A stretch of DNA of 31,709 bases, from positions 1 through 31,709 of the forward strand of contig CAUWNS010000021.1 of NCBI GenBank assembly GCA_963560245.1. Direction: 5' to 3'. The DNA is from Pseudoruminococcus_B sp937901805 (GTDB taxonomy: Bacteria; Bacillota; Clostridia; Oscillospirales; Ruminococcaceae). Below, in pieces: positions 22,552 through 30,917 of this stretch. The notes beneath the pieces were generated by a model. That model was not told the origin of the DNA and ran no database searches. It was given only the letters and a program-made list of their open reading frames with translations. The translations under genes were made by a program, and so were the position numbers. The first letter of the stretch is position 1. The number at the start of each line of letters is the position of its first letter.

Positions 22552-23439
22552 ATGGAATATATTCCGGCAAAGACAATCGTTACCCGCACAGAAAGCACCG
22601 CATGGTTTGGATACAGCCATAATATGAACCTCTATAAAGGATGCTGCCATGGATGTATTTACTGTGACAGCCGCAGCGACTGCTATGGCATTGAAGGTTT
22701 CGATCGGGTGCGCGCAAAAGAAAATGCTCTGCAAATCATCCGCGACGAACTGCGCCGCAAAGTCAAAACCGGTGTTGTGGGGACAGGCGCCATGAGTGAT
22801 CCTTATAATCCCTTCGAGAAAAAACTCTGTCTGACACGCCATGCACTCGAATTACTGGATGCCTATGGCTTTGGTGTGGGGATTGCAACCAAAAGTGATG
22901 GCATTGTCCGCGATACAGATATTTTAACGGAAATTGCTTCCCACTCTCCCGTATTATGCAAAATCACCATCACCACTTATGACGACGACCTGTGCAAAAG
23001 GATAGAACCCCATGTTGCGCCTTCTTCCAAGCGGTTCGAAACCCTTGGGCAGCTTGCGGAAAAAGGGCTTTTCACCGGGATTTTACTTATGCCGGTACTC
23101 CCTTTTTTGGAGGACAGCATACACAATGTCCGTGAAATTGTCAGGCGGGCAAAACGGGCCAATGTCCGCTTTATCTATCCCGCCTTTGGCATGACCCTGC
23201 GCGGCAATCAGAGGGAATGGTATCTGCAAAAGCTGGAGGCGCTGTTTCCGGGCCAGAATCTGCGGGAGCAATATCAAAAAACTTTCCGGGATCGGTATGA
23301 ATGCCGAAGCCCTCACGCTGCAGAGCTATGGAAATTTTTCTCCAATGATTGCGAACAGGCCGGGATTTTATACCGTATGCAGGACATTATCCGTGCCAGT
23401 CAACTTGGATATGGTTCCGAACAGCTCCGTTTATTTTAA
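22552..23439 (+). CDS. SPL family radical SAM protein
   Basis: A 295-residue radical S-adenosylmethionine enzyme related to spore photoproduct lyase and the Rv2578c group. The cluster-binding motif is Cys31-x3-Cys35-x2-Cys38 in GCCHGCIYCD, preceded by MNLYKGC as usual for the family; GTGAMSDPYNPFEK near residues 82-95 and the ITTYDDDLCKRIEP segment are family hallmarks. The length is shorter than true spore photoproduct lyase (about 340), and the C terminus lacks an evident cysteine near the end that serves as hydrogen donor in that enzyme, so a different reaction is likely. ATG 22552 follows AAGGGAGG. It is probably monocistronic, with its own terminator; the substrate is unknown. Confidence 0.85.
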   Translation: MEYIPAKTIVTRTESTAWFGYSHNMNLYKGCCHGCIYCDSRSDCYGIEGFDRVRAKENALQIIRDELRRKVKTGVVGTGAMSDPYNPFEKKLCLTRHALELLDAYGFGVGIATKSDGIVRDTDILTEIASHSPVLCKITITTYDDDLCKRIEPHVAPSSKRFETLGQLAEKGLFTGILLMPVLPFLEDSIHNVREIVRRAKRANVRFIYPAFGMTLRGNQREWYLQKLEALFPGQNLREQYQKTFRDRYECRSPHAAELWKFFSNDCEQAGILYRMQDIIRASQLGYGSEQLRLF

Positions 23440-23489
23440 ATATCAGTAATATTCTAAAAAATATTACAAATTGTATAATAACAAAGATG

Positions 23490-23537
23490 TAAAAACTCCA
23501 GATCAGGCAATGATTGTGCCCGACCTGGAGTTTTTTA
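23490..23537. terminator. terminator shared by convergent radical SAM and tex genes
   Basis: AAAAACTCCAG pairs with CTGGAGTTTTTT, with an inner partial stem (TCAGGCA/TGCCCGA). A and T runs on both sides suit termination on both strands between the convergent genes; it lies seven bases from the tex stop. Confidence 0.8.
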
Positions 23538-23543
23538 AGAAAA

Positions 23544-25682
23544 TCAGCCTTTCATAGTCAGGGAAATCCGTTTTCTGGCAGGATCCACCCCTAGTACTTT
23601 CACAGTGACAATATCTCCGACCTTTAAGACTTCCGAGGGATGGCGGATAAACCGTTCACAGATCTGGGAAATATGAACCAACCCGTCCTCATGGACTCCG
23701 ATATCGACAAATGCGCCAAAATCGACCACATTGCGCACCGTTCCCTTCAGTTCCATCCCCTCTTTGAGATCCTCTATGCTCATGACATCCGTACGCAACA
23801 GGGGTTTTTCTAACTCATCGCGCGGATCTCTTCCCGGGCGGGTGAGTTCCGCAATAATATCTTCTGCCGTCTGCCTTCCAATTCCCGCCTGGGTACAAAA
23901 AGCATCCAGATCGATCGCCTGTACGCGCTGCGGCAAGTCCTGTATCCCCTGGGCTTTCAATTCCTGCTGCTCATAACCGCAGGTTTTCATTAAGAGCAGG
24001 GCAGCGGAATAAGATTCCGGATGTACCGCAGTCGCATCCAATGGATTTTTTCCATTGCGGATCCGCAAGAAGCCCGCACATTGCTCAAATGCCTTCTTTC
24101 CCAATTTGGGGACTTTGAGCAACTGTTTTCTCTCTGTGAATGCACCGTTTTCTTCCCGATAAGCGACAATATTTTTTGCCACCGTCTGATTAATTCCTGC
24201 AACATGGGAAAGCAGGGAAAAAGAAGCGGTATCCAAATCCACTCCGACTGAATTGACACAGCTTTCCACCACACCATCCAGCGCGGTATCCAGCTGCTTT
24301 TTTGGCATATCATGCTGGTACTGCCCTACACCGATGGCTTTCGGATCGATTTTCACCAGTTCTGCCAGCGGATCCTGAAGCCTTCTTGCGATGGAAACCG
24401 CACTGCGCAAGGAAACATCGTATTCCGGAAATTCTTCCGCTGCAAGCTTGGATGCGGAATAGACGGAAGCACCTGCCTCACTGACGACCATATAGCTGAG
24501 AGGACGATCGAGCTCATGGAGCAACTCGGCAACAAACTGCTCGGATTCTCGGGAAGCCGTCCCATTTCCGATGGAAATCACCTGTACCCCATGCTTTTGG
24601 ATCAATCCCTTCAGGATCCGTTTCGCCTCTTCTTTTTTATTTTGGGGCGGCGTTGGATAGATAACGGTGGTATCCAGCACCTTGCCTGTTTCATCTACTA
24701 CGGCAATCTTGCACCCGGTACGATACGCTGGATCAAGGCCCAGCGTGACGCACCCTTTTACCGGAGGCTGCAGCAAAAGCTGACGCAGATTATCCCCAAA
24801 TACCTTGATCGCCTGTGTATCTGCAACCTCGGTTAAATCTCCGCGGATTTCCCGTTCCAATGCCGGAAAAATCAAGCGGGAATAGGCGTCCTCGCATGCC
24901 TTACGTACAACAGAAGCGCACTCCCCCGCCCCTTTTACATATTCCCGGCAGAGGATCTCCTTTGCCTGTATATCTTCCACCTGGATGGATACTTTCAAAC
25001 AGCCTTCTTTTTCTCCACGGTTGAGTGCCAAAATACGGTGCGGGACAATTTTGGAAATTTCCTGAGAAAATTCATAATATTGCTCATAGACAGGATCCCC
25101 TTCTCCGGATTTTACAGAGACAATCCGACCTGTCCGCTTCATAAATTCGCGGAGCTTTGCGCGTAAATCTGCGCGGTCGGATATTTCCTCCGCCAGGATA
25201 TCCTGTGCTCCCTGAATCGCATCAGCCTCTTCTTCCACTTCTTTTCCAAGATATTTTTTTGCTTCCTGATAGATGTTAAAGGAGAGCTTTTGACCCAATA
25301 GAATTCCTTCCGCCAGCGGGCCCAGCCCTCTTTTCCTGGCAAGCATAGCGCGCGTTGTCCGTTTCGGGCGGTAGGGGCGATAGATATCTTCCACTTCTGC
25401 AAGTGTCTGCGCCTGTTCCAAAAGATTGATAATTTCCTGCGTCAATTTCTCCTGTCCTTCAATCGCACTGCGAACCTCTTCCTTCCGGGAGGCAAGAGAG
25501 CGGAGATAAGAAAGACGCTCTTCCAGATTCCGCAGTACCGTGTCATCCAGCGAGCCGGTAATCTCTTTTCGATAACGTGCGATAAAAGGAATTGTATTTC
25601 CATCGTCAATCAATTTCACCGTATTCTCGACTTGTTTGACAGATATCTGCAATTCCTTTGCAATTTGTTCTTCAATATTCAT
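23544..25682 (-). CDS. tex: Tex family RNA-binding transcription accessory protein
   Basis: A 712-residue cytoplasmic protein, full length for the Tex/Spt6-like family, which binds nucleic acid and influences transcription or ribosome-linked processes. The N-terminal Tex_N region (residues 1-190) includes TIPFIARYRKEITGSLDDTV; a YqgF/RNase H-like domain (about 320-450) has GLDPAYRTGCKIAVVD; helix-hairpin-helix segments follow (DTASFSLLSHVAGINQTVAK, QLLKVPKLGKKAFEQCAGF, about 490-560); and a C-terminal S1 domain (about 640-712) contains GTVRNVVDFGAFVDIGVHED and KRISLTMKG. ATG 25682 has AAGGAGG upstream. It is transcribed separately from the ABC operon, with a hairpin between them. No anomalies are seen. 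Confidence 0.96.
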   Translation of the reverse strand: MNIEEQIAKELQISVKQVENTVKLIDDGNTIPFIARYRKEITGSLDDTVLRNLEERLSYLRSLASRKEEVRSAIEGQEKLTQEIINLLEQAQTLAEVEDIYRPYRPKRTTRAMLARKRGLGPLAEGILLGQKLSFNIYQEAKKYLGKEVEEEADAIQGAQDILAEEISDRADLRAKLREFMKRTGRIVSVKSGEGDPVYEQYYEFSQEISKIVPHRILALNRGEKEGCLKVSIQVEDIQAKEILCREYVKGAGECASVVRKACEDAYSRLIFPALEREIRGDLTEVADTQAIKVFGDNLRQLLLQPPVKGCVTLGLDPAYRTGCKIAVVDETGKVLDTTVIYPTPPQNKKEEAKRILKGLIQKHGVQVISIGNGTASRESEQFVAELLHELDRPLSYMVVSEAGASVYSASKLAAEEFPEYDVSLRSAVSIARRLQDPLAELVKIDPKAIGVGQYQHDMPKKQLDTALDGVVESCVNSVGVDLDTASFSLLSHVAGINQTVAKNIVAYREENGAFTERKQLLKVPKLGKKAFEQCAGFLRIRNGKNPLDATAVHPESYSAALLLMKTCGYEQQELKAQGIQDLPQRVQAIDLDAFCTQAGIGRQTAEDIIAELTRPGRDPRDELEKPLLRTDVMSIEDLKEGMELKGTVRNVVDFGAFVDIGVHEDGLVHISQICERFIRHPSEVLKVGDIVTVKVLGVDPARKRISLTMKG

Positions 25683-25711
25683 GGTTTTCCTCCTTTTTTA
25701 CAGAAAACAAG

Positions 25712-25750
25712 GGACTGTGGCATGCTGCCACACATGCCACAGTCCGGTAT
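25712..25750 (-). terminator. terminator of the ABC/GldG/DUF4340 operon
   Basis: GGACTGTGGCATG (25712-25724) pairs with CATGCCACAGTCC (25733-25745). On the minus strand it follows the DUF4340 stop by about 30 bases and is followed by CTTGTTTTC, a moderate T tract. Confidence 0.65.
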
Positions 25751-25773
25751 CCATCTGTTACGCCAAAATTTCT

Positions 25774-27213
25774 TTAAAAGTTGGAGGCCACCTCTTCCCC
25801 ATTGAGGAACTTCTGCATTTCTGCCGCAAATTTGTCTGCGTAAGTAGAACGGGTTGTATAGGTGATTTCTCCGTTTTTGCTGATATATGCCCGGCGGTTG
25901 CCTGCATCAATCAGGGAGATTTCCACATCGTAATCGCTGTCTTTCAGCCGATAGGTTAAGGACATCAGTTTTTCCCCAGTTGCCTGGGAAGCATCGGTGA
26001 TATCTGCAACTTCTTCTGCTGGCAGGGAAATCATCAGGTTCAGGAGTTTCCGGAAATTTTCGGTATCCACCTTTTCGCCATTGCAGGTAATGTTCATACC
26101 GTCGTCATCCCCCTCTGCCAGGACAAAGTCATAGTTCTGGCCTTCTGAAACAACGTGAATTTCCGCGATATCATCAATACCCGGTGAGAAATACAGCGGC
26201 GAGATCATCTCCTGCTCTGTCACTTCTGCCCATGTGACCTCAGAAGCATTGACTTTATAGATCAGAGAAACCCCGTCACGATAGACATAACGAATTCCCT
26301 CTGCATCGCCTTCCTCGGTCTTTCCAAAGGAGAGCTTCACACTCTGCCCTTCTGAAGCCTTGTATTCCACAACCGAATAAGGGTTATCCAGGCCATATTT
26401 CGCCATATCTTCCGCCGTCGGTTTAATGGCGACAACACCTTCCCCCATCATCCCGTTGACATATTGGATAAATCGTCCGCCGCGGTCAAAGTCCACACCG
26501 CCTTCGTGCGGGGAGATGACCCGGTAAACATTGTATTTCAAGGTAGGATCTGCTTGTACCTCTTCATCGGTTGCGCGGCGGAGTACAATTGGCGCCGGGC
26601 GGCAGGTTCCGGAAAAAGTCGCATTTTCAATGGTAAGCCCGCTTTCGTTAACCGGTGTGATTTCAGCAGAAACAAAATCTGTCTGTGCTTTGAGGAAATA
26701 GGTCATATAGGTATTACTGATTACATAGACCGAATTCTCTCCGGCAAGCCTGACATAATATTTATTTTCGCCTGGAACCTGTCCGCCGATTTCAAAAGTC
26801 TTGCTTGTCCCATCTTTAAAGTGAGCGGTCACCCGACTGGAGGGCTGATCCAGACCATATTGAACCATATCCGTGATATTATCTCCCACTTTATCTATAG
26901 CAGTGAGAGCCGCAGCGGTCTTAATCACTGACTCCATAAAGTCCTCGCGCATTGTAAAGGCTTCCAGACCTTCTATTGTCCATGTATCGGAACCGGTTTT
27001 CCTCACCGTAAAGGTGTCAAGCGTATTTGCAATTTCAACATGATCCAAAGCCGCTGTTGATTGTTGGTACAGGGTATAGCTCTCTGTTCCGGAAGAGGAA
27101 TTCTCCTCCGGGGCTTTCGGGACAAGCAACACCAATGCAGCCAATGCCCCAGCCAATATGATCACGACAAAGAGCGCAATCAGAAGGTTTCTGGTTCTTT
27201 TTTTCATAGCCAT
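25774..27213 (-). CDS. DUF4340 domain-containing membrane-anchored protein
   Basis: A 479-residue protein with one N-terminal membrane helix (NLLIALFVVIILAGALAALV, about residues 9-28) after a positively charged start, so the bulk lies outside the cytoplasm. Repeated beta-rich units with motifs such as YGLDQPSSRVTAHFKDGTSK and YGLDNPYSVVEYK (both with the YGLD-P core) are the DUF4340 signature. No catalytic motif is evident. It starts three bases after the GldG-like gene ends, with GGAGG upstream. In many bacteria DUF4340 proteins accompany GldA/GldF/GldG-type ABC modules; their exact job, perhaps as an extracytoplasmic partner of the transporter, is unsettled. Confidence 0.88.
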   Translation of the reverse strand: MAMKKRTRNLLIALFVVIILAGALAALVLLVPKAPEENSSSGTESYTLYQQSTAALDHVEIANTLDTFTVRKTGSDTWTIEGLEAFTMREDFMESVIKTAAALTAIDKVGDNITDMVQYGLDQPSSRVTAHFKDGTSKTFEIGGQVPGENKYYVRLAGENSVYVISNTYMTYFLKAQTDFVSAEITPVNESGLTIENATFSGTCRPAPIVLRRATDEEVQADPTLKYNVYRVISPHEGGVDFDRGGRFIQYVNGMMGEGVVAIKPTAEDMAKYGLDNPYSVVEYKASEGQSVKLSFGKTEEGDAEGIRYVYRDGVSLIYKVNASEVTWAEVTEQEMISPLYFSPGIDDIAEIHVVSEGQNYDFVLAEGDDDGMNITCNGEKVDTENFRKLLNLMISLPAEEVADITDASQATGEKLMSLTYRLKDSDYDVEISLIDAGNRRAYISKNGEITYTTRSTYADKFAAEMQKFLNGEEVASNF

Positions 27214-27216
27214 AAA

Positions 27217-28716
27217 TTACCGATTCCTCCTGCGCAGCCAGATAACAATCCCGCAAATAAGAACTGCCAGCGGAACAATTGCGATAAAAGTCACCGCCAA
27301 AGTTGTCGTCTGGTTCTGAGTCATGCTCAGGGAAGTTCCTCCCAGTTCTTTAGAGACAATATCCACCACATTCTTGCGCTCGGTCAAGGTATTGAGCAAA
27401 TTGATCAGGTACTCGCCGTTTGCAATGGAAGTACTGGAAATCAAATCAGAACTGATAAAGGAGGTAGACCCCGCAACAATAACATTGGAATTCTGCTGGG
27501 TTGTCCCGTCATAAGTTGTCTGCGTACTGAGAACAACGCCCGGGAAAGGACTGCCCACCACATTGCTGTCAAAGTCAAAATCCGTTCCTGCATTAGCAGG
27601 GGCCACACCTGCACTTGCGCTGAACTGGAGCAGCGTCGTAGTCCTTCTGCTGTTGCCTGTTTCAAACAGGACCTGTAGCGGACGGCTGCTCGGCAATGCA
27701 ACCAGGCGGTTTGCCTCTTTAAATTCTCCGGAATAGGTATCCTCCGCATAATCAGTAATGACAAAATAACGCTGGTAATTAAAGACCTTGGAACTATCCG
27801 TTTCATAAACAGCGCCCGGATTCACCTTAATGCCCCATTCTGCCAAAAATGCATCCAGATTCGGCAGCGATTCCGGTTGGGAAGTATCCGCAACATACAT
27901 GACATTTTTTCCAAACTTTCCGTTATTGTCCAGGAAACGGTCAATTTTTTTCAGTTCATCTTCTGAATAATCGCGCATAGGTGCTACAATTACCACAAGG
28001 TTCGTATCATCTGGAATCTCGTCTGTCGCAAGATTAAGTGTAGATACATCATAGACATTTTCGCTCAGAAAACTCTGGAACCCGCTGGAGGACAACTCTT
28101 CATGGCCGGTCATAACTGCCACCTTATAGTTTTCATCCGAAGCAACGCTCATTATAGCACTGGTCATGACTTTTTCCGCTTTGGAAGATGTAATTGCAAC
28201 ACTGCCTGTAGTACTGCTCATATTAAACATATCAGCAATGCTGATTACTTTTATACGATCCTTCCCGCAGCTGACAACAATATCATATTCTGCAACATCC
28301 TGATTCGGGTAATTGCTGGCATAGGCTGGGTTTTTGACAATATCAATATAGTTGACCTTGATATTGCCGTTCAGCTTAGCATACTGGTTAATAATCTCAT
28401 CTGCCTGGACAAAGTAACTCCCTGCACTGCGCAGAGACTGCTTGTCGATCAATATGTCAATCTGGATCTGTTTATCCAGTCCCTTGATATACTCGGAAGA
28501 ATCCTCAGACAGTTCATAGGCATCCGTGGAAGTCAAGTCCAAAGTTAAAGGATAGCGATCCACCAGTGCAGTCGCAATCACATTGAGAATCACAACCGCC
28601 ACCAAAAAGATGACTGTGAACAGGGTTGCGAAACCGCCGTATTTAAATTTCCGGCTCTTAAACAGGCTCTTTTTGCCTGTCTTTTCTCCATTTTTTAGTG
28701 CTTTTTTCTGTTTCAT
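27217..28716 (-). CDS. GldG-like ABC transporter auxiliary protein
   Basis: A 499-residue protein with an N-terminal membrane helix (about residues 27-52), a large extracytoplasmic domain and a C-terminal membrane helix (about 470-492) ending in WLRRRNR. The outside part begins with the LTSTDAYELSEDSSEYIKGL element typical of the GldG/ABC_transp_aux family (DUF7088 region), includes KVAVMTGHEE near 190 and a VVIVAPMRDYSEDELKKIDRF segment, as in IFT52/GldG-like folds. Ser/Thr-rich stretches occur. A purine-rich GGGGGAT serves as ribosome site. It sits between the permease and the DUF4340 gene, which is the usual order. The transported substrate is unknown. Confidence 0.87.
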   Translation of the reverse strand: MKQKKALKNGEKTGKKSLFKSRKFKYGGFATLFTVIFLVAVVILNVIATALVDRYPLTLDLTSTDAYELSEDSSEYIKGLDKQIQIDILIDKQSLRSAGSYFVQADEIINQYAKLNGNIKVNYIDIVKNPAYASNYPNQDVAEYDIVVSCGKDRIKVISIADMFNMSSTTGSVAITSSKAEKVMTSAIMSVASDENYKVAVMTGHEELSSSGFQSFLSENVYDVSTLNLATDEIPDDTNLVVIVAPMRDYSEDELKKIDRFLDNNGKFGKNVMYVADTSQPESLPNLDAFLAEWGIKVNPGAVYETDSSKVFNYQRYFVITDYAEDTYSGEFKEANRLVALPSSRPLQVLFETGNSRRTTTLLQFSASAGVAPANAGTDFDFDSNVVGSPFPGVVLSTQTTYDGTTQQNSNVIVAGSTSFISSDLISSTSIANGEYLINLLNTLTERKNVVDIVSKELGGTSLSMTQNQTTTLAVTFIAIVPLAVLICGIVIWLRRRNR

Positions 28717-28733
28717 TTAAACCAAAAATCCCC

Positions 28734-29438
28734 CTAACTCCATCTTCTCTTCTCAAGCACACGGGTAGTCAGGAACAAAAAGACTGCGCATACGCTGAGG
28801 AAGAAAATAATATTCGAGAAATTGAAAATTCCAGTCGTAAAGTCAGTGTATCTTTGGTAAAACGAAATCCCAAGTACCATGTCCTGCAAAAACTGATTTG
28901 GCATTAAAGTTGCGACTGCATCAATCAAGTTCAGTGCAATCATAACAGCAAAGGAACCAACCGCTGCAATCATCTGATTTTCCGTCAGAGAAGAGATAAA
29001 CAATCCAATCGAAATCAGCGCAGAACCATAAAACAGGGAACCAACAAAATTCCCAAATACAACCGCCCAGTCCGGGGCAGCAAAAAAGGAAACCGTTGCT
29101 GCAAATACAACTGTGATTACAAGCCCGAACGCAAATACAATCAGCGCCGCCAAAAACTTGCCGAGTACCAGCGAAAACAGGTTCACCGGTGCGGTTAAAA
29201 GGGCCTGATCCGTTTTCTGCTTTTTGTCCTCACTCATCAGTCTCATGGTCAGGATCGGGATTAAGAACATAGTAATTGTAGACAAACCGGAAAAAACCCC
29301 GGTCATGTCTGTACTGGAACTTGCAAGCGTTCCTGTAAAAAAGAAAAAACCTGCAAAAATATAAAAGACAGAGAGGAATATGTACCCAATCGGGGATGTA
29401 AAATAGGCCGAGAGTTCCCGGCGCATGATTGCACTCAT
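28734..29438 (-). CDS. ABC-2 type permease (GldF-like)
   Basis: A 234-residue membrane protein with six hydrophobic segments. The start MSAIMRRELSAYFTSPIGYI, with an amphipathic first helix and the ELxxYFxSPIGYIF motif, is diagnostic of GldF-like ABC-2 permeases; MRLMSEDKKQKTDQALLTAP follows near 65-84. It works as the membrane partner of the ATPase encoded upstream, whose stop overlaps this start (ATGA). It is followed after 17 bases by the GldG-like gene. No defects are seen. Confidence 0.92.
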   Translation of the reverse strand: MSAIMRRELSAYFTSPIGYIFLSVFYIFAGFFFFTGTLASSSTDMTGVFSGLSTITMFLIPILTMRLMSEDKKQKTDQALLTAPVNLFSLVLGKFLAALIVFAFGLVITVVFAATVSFFAAPDWAVVFGNFVGSLFYGSALISIGLFISSLTENQMIAAVGSFAVMIALNLIDAVATLMPNQFLQDMVLGISFYQRYTDFTTGIFNFSNIIFFLSVCAVFLFLTTRVLEKRRWS

Positions 29439-30409
29439 GCTTTGCCACCTCCATGTTTTGCATCATCGTCTACAAGCTCGAGGAAAATTTCCTCCAGTGT
29501 AAGCTCGGAAGAGCGAAGGCTCAAAATCGCCCAGCCGCGCTCCGCCATACGTTTGAACAGTTCCCGGCGGATATCCAGCCCGGCTTCTGCTTCCAGGGAA
29601 TACTCATGCACAAAGCTGGGTTTTCCCTCGACTTGTTCTCTTTCCCCCAGATCGATCACTTCCAACATACAGGGAATTTTCTGAAGGGTCTTTATCACTT
29701 CCGCATGGGGGCCTTCAATACGCACACGCAGTTTGTGATCCGTCGACATTGCACGGGATAAATTGTCCGGTGTATCATCCGCAATTAATTTCCCGTGGTT
29801 AATTACAATCACGCGTTCGCAAACAGCCTGTACCTCCGGCAAAATATGGGAGGACAAGATCACCGTATGGCGTTTCCCAAGCCGTTTAATCAGGTTTCTA
29901 ATCTCAATAATCTGTTTCGGATCCAGCCCAACCGTCGGCTCGTCCAAAATTAGAACATCCGGATTTCCGATCAAAGCCTGCGCAAGCCCGACACGCTGAC
30001 GGTATCCCTTGGACAGGTTTTTAATAATCCGATCAAAAACCTCGGTAATACCCACAAGCTCACAAACCTGTTTGATATGTTTCGCTTTGGGAAGTTTGAC
30101 TTTTTTCAGGTCATAGATAAAACTGAGATACGCCTTTACCGTCATATCCAGATAAAGCGGCGGATGCTCCGGAAGATACCCAATATGCTTTTTCGCTTCA
30201 ATCGGATCTTCCAGAATATCATATCCCGCGACAACTGCGGAACCGGATGTCGCGGAGAGATAGCCGGTCAGGATATTCATAGTGGTAGATTTTCCCGCGC
30301 CGTTCGGTCCGAGAAACCCCAGGATCTCACCTTGATTGACGGTAAACGAAATGTCGTTTACGGCATTTTTATCGCCGTATTTTTTGGTGAGGTTCTTTAC
30401 CTCGATCAT
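29435..30409 (-). CDS. ABC transporter ATP-binding protein (GldA-like)
   Basis: A 324-residue cytoplasmic ATPase. Walker A GPNGAGKST lies at residues 34-42, the signature LSKGYRQRVGLAQAL near 131-145, Walker B and D-loop VLILDEPTVGLDP near 151-163, and the switch histidine in ILSSHIL. After the nucleotide-binding domain a C-terminal extension of about 100 residues (REELFKRMAERGWAILSLRS near the end) matches the GldA/DrrA subgroup. I chose ATG 30409 because AGGAGGG lies eight bases upstream; a longer reading to 30445 has no ribosome site. The stop overlaps the permease start. It heads a four-gene operon. Confidence 0.95.
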   Translation of the reverse strand: MIEVKNLTKKYGDKNAVNDISFTVNQGEILGFLGPNGAGKSTTMNILTGYLSATSGSAVVAGYDILEDPIEAKKHIGYLPEHPPLYLDMTVKAYLSFIYDLKKVKLPKAKHIKQVCELVGITEVFDRIIKNLSKGYRQRVGLAQALIGNPDVLILDEPTVGLDPKQIIEIRNLIKRLGKRHTVILSSHILPEVQAVCERVIVINHGKLIADDTPDNLSRAMSTDHKLRVRIEGPHAEVIKTLQKIPCMLEVIDLGEREQVEGKPSFVHEYSLEAEAGLDIRRELFKRMAERGWAILSLRSSELTLEEIFLELVDDDAKHGGGKA

Positions 30410-30764
30410 TTGAATTTCCCTCCTATATAGACACCGGGCTGCCACGCCTCGGAGTATCTATACATTTCTTAGTGAAGTCGTCCCTGCCCCCTTTTTCCAG
30501 CAGGGCAGCAGGACGGCAAAGCGCATCTGTCATGTACCCGACACAACAAATGCGCTGCGCTACTCTTTGTATTCTATAACAAGACGGCTGAAAAAGAAAG
30601 ACCTTTTTTGAAAAAATTACTGCAAAATCGCAATTTTCAGCTTTTCACTCATAAAAAACCTGTATAATTCACACAAATTCCATTTTCATTTTTTTCTTTT
30701 CTCTCAATGCGATCTCAAGGCTCTTCCTCCATGTGAAAGTTATGTGATTTTTTTTGAAAAACCC
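30410..30764. other. leader and divergent control region before the ABC operon
   Basis: There is no gene here. On the minus strand TATAGAAT (30571-30578) is the best -10 box. The resulting leader of about 155 bases could form AGCGCAT/ATGCGCT (about 30520-30558) and a stable stem GTCC-TG-CTGCCC with GGGCAG-GGAC (about 30482-30513). Both are downstream of the proposed start, so they may control the operon or simply shape its 5' end. No known riboswitch was recognised. The -35 box is poor. Confidence 0.4.
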
Positions 30765-30793
30765 TTGCCGAAAAAAAGGGTTTCAGCGATAAT
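30765..30793 (+). promoter_or_regulatory. candidate promoter of the ATP-grasp gene
   Basis: TTGCCG (30765-30770), exactly 17 bases, then GATAAT (30788-30793). The implied leader is about 118 bases. A hairpin AAACCCTT/AAGGGTTT overlaps the promoter. Confidence 0.5.
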
Positions 30794-30917
30794 AAACTCG
30801 AAATTACTTTGTCTAAAATACTTATTTTCCGAATACAGTGATATAGATATGTATCCGTACTTTCATGGCTATCTGAATGGCAGTCCCCTTGGGCAAAAGA
30901 ATATGGAGGCATTTGGA

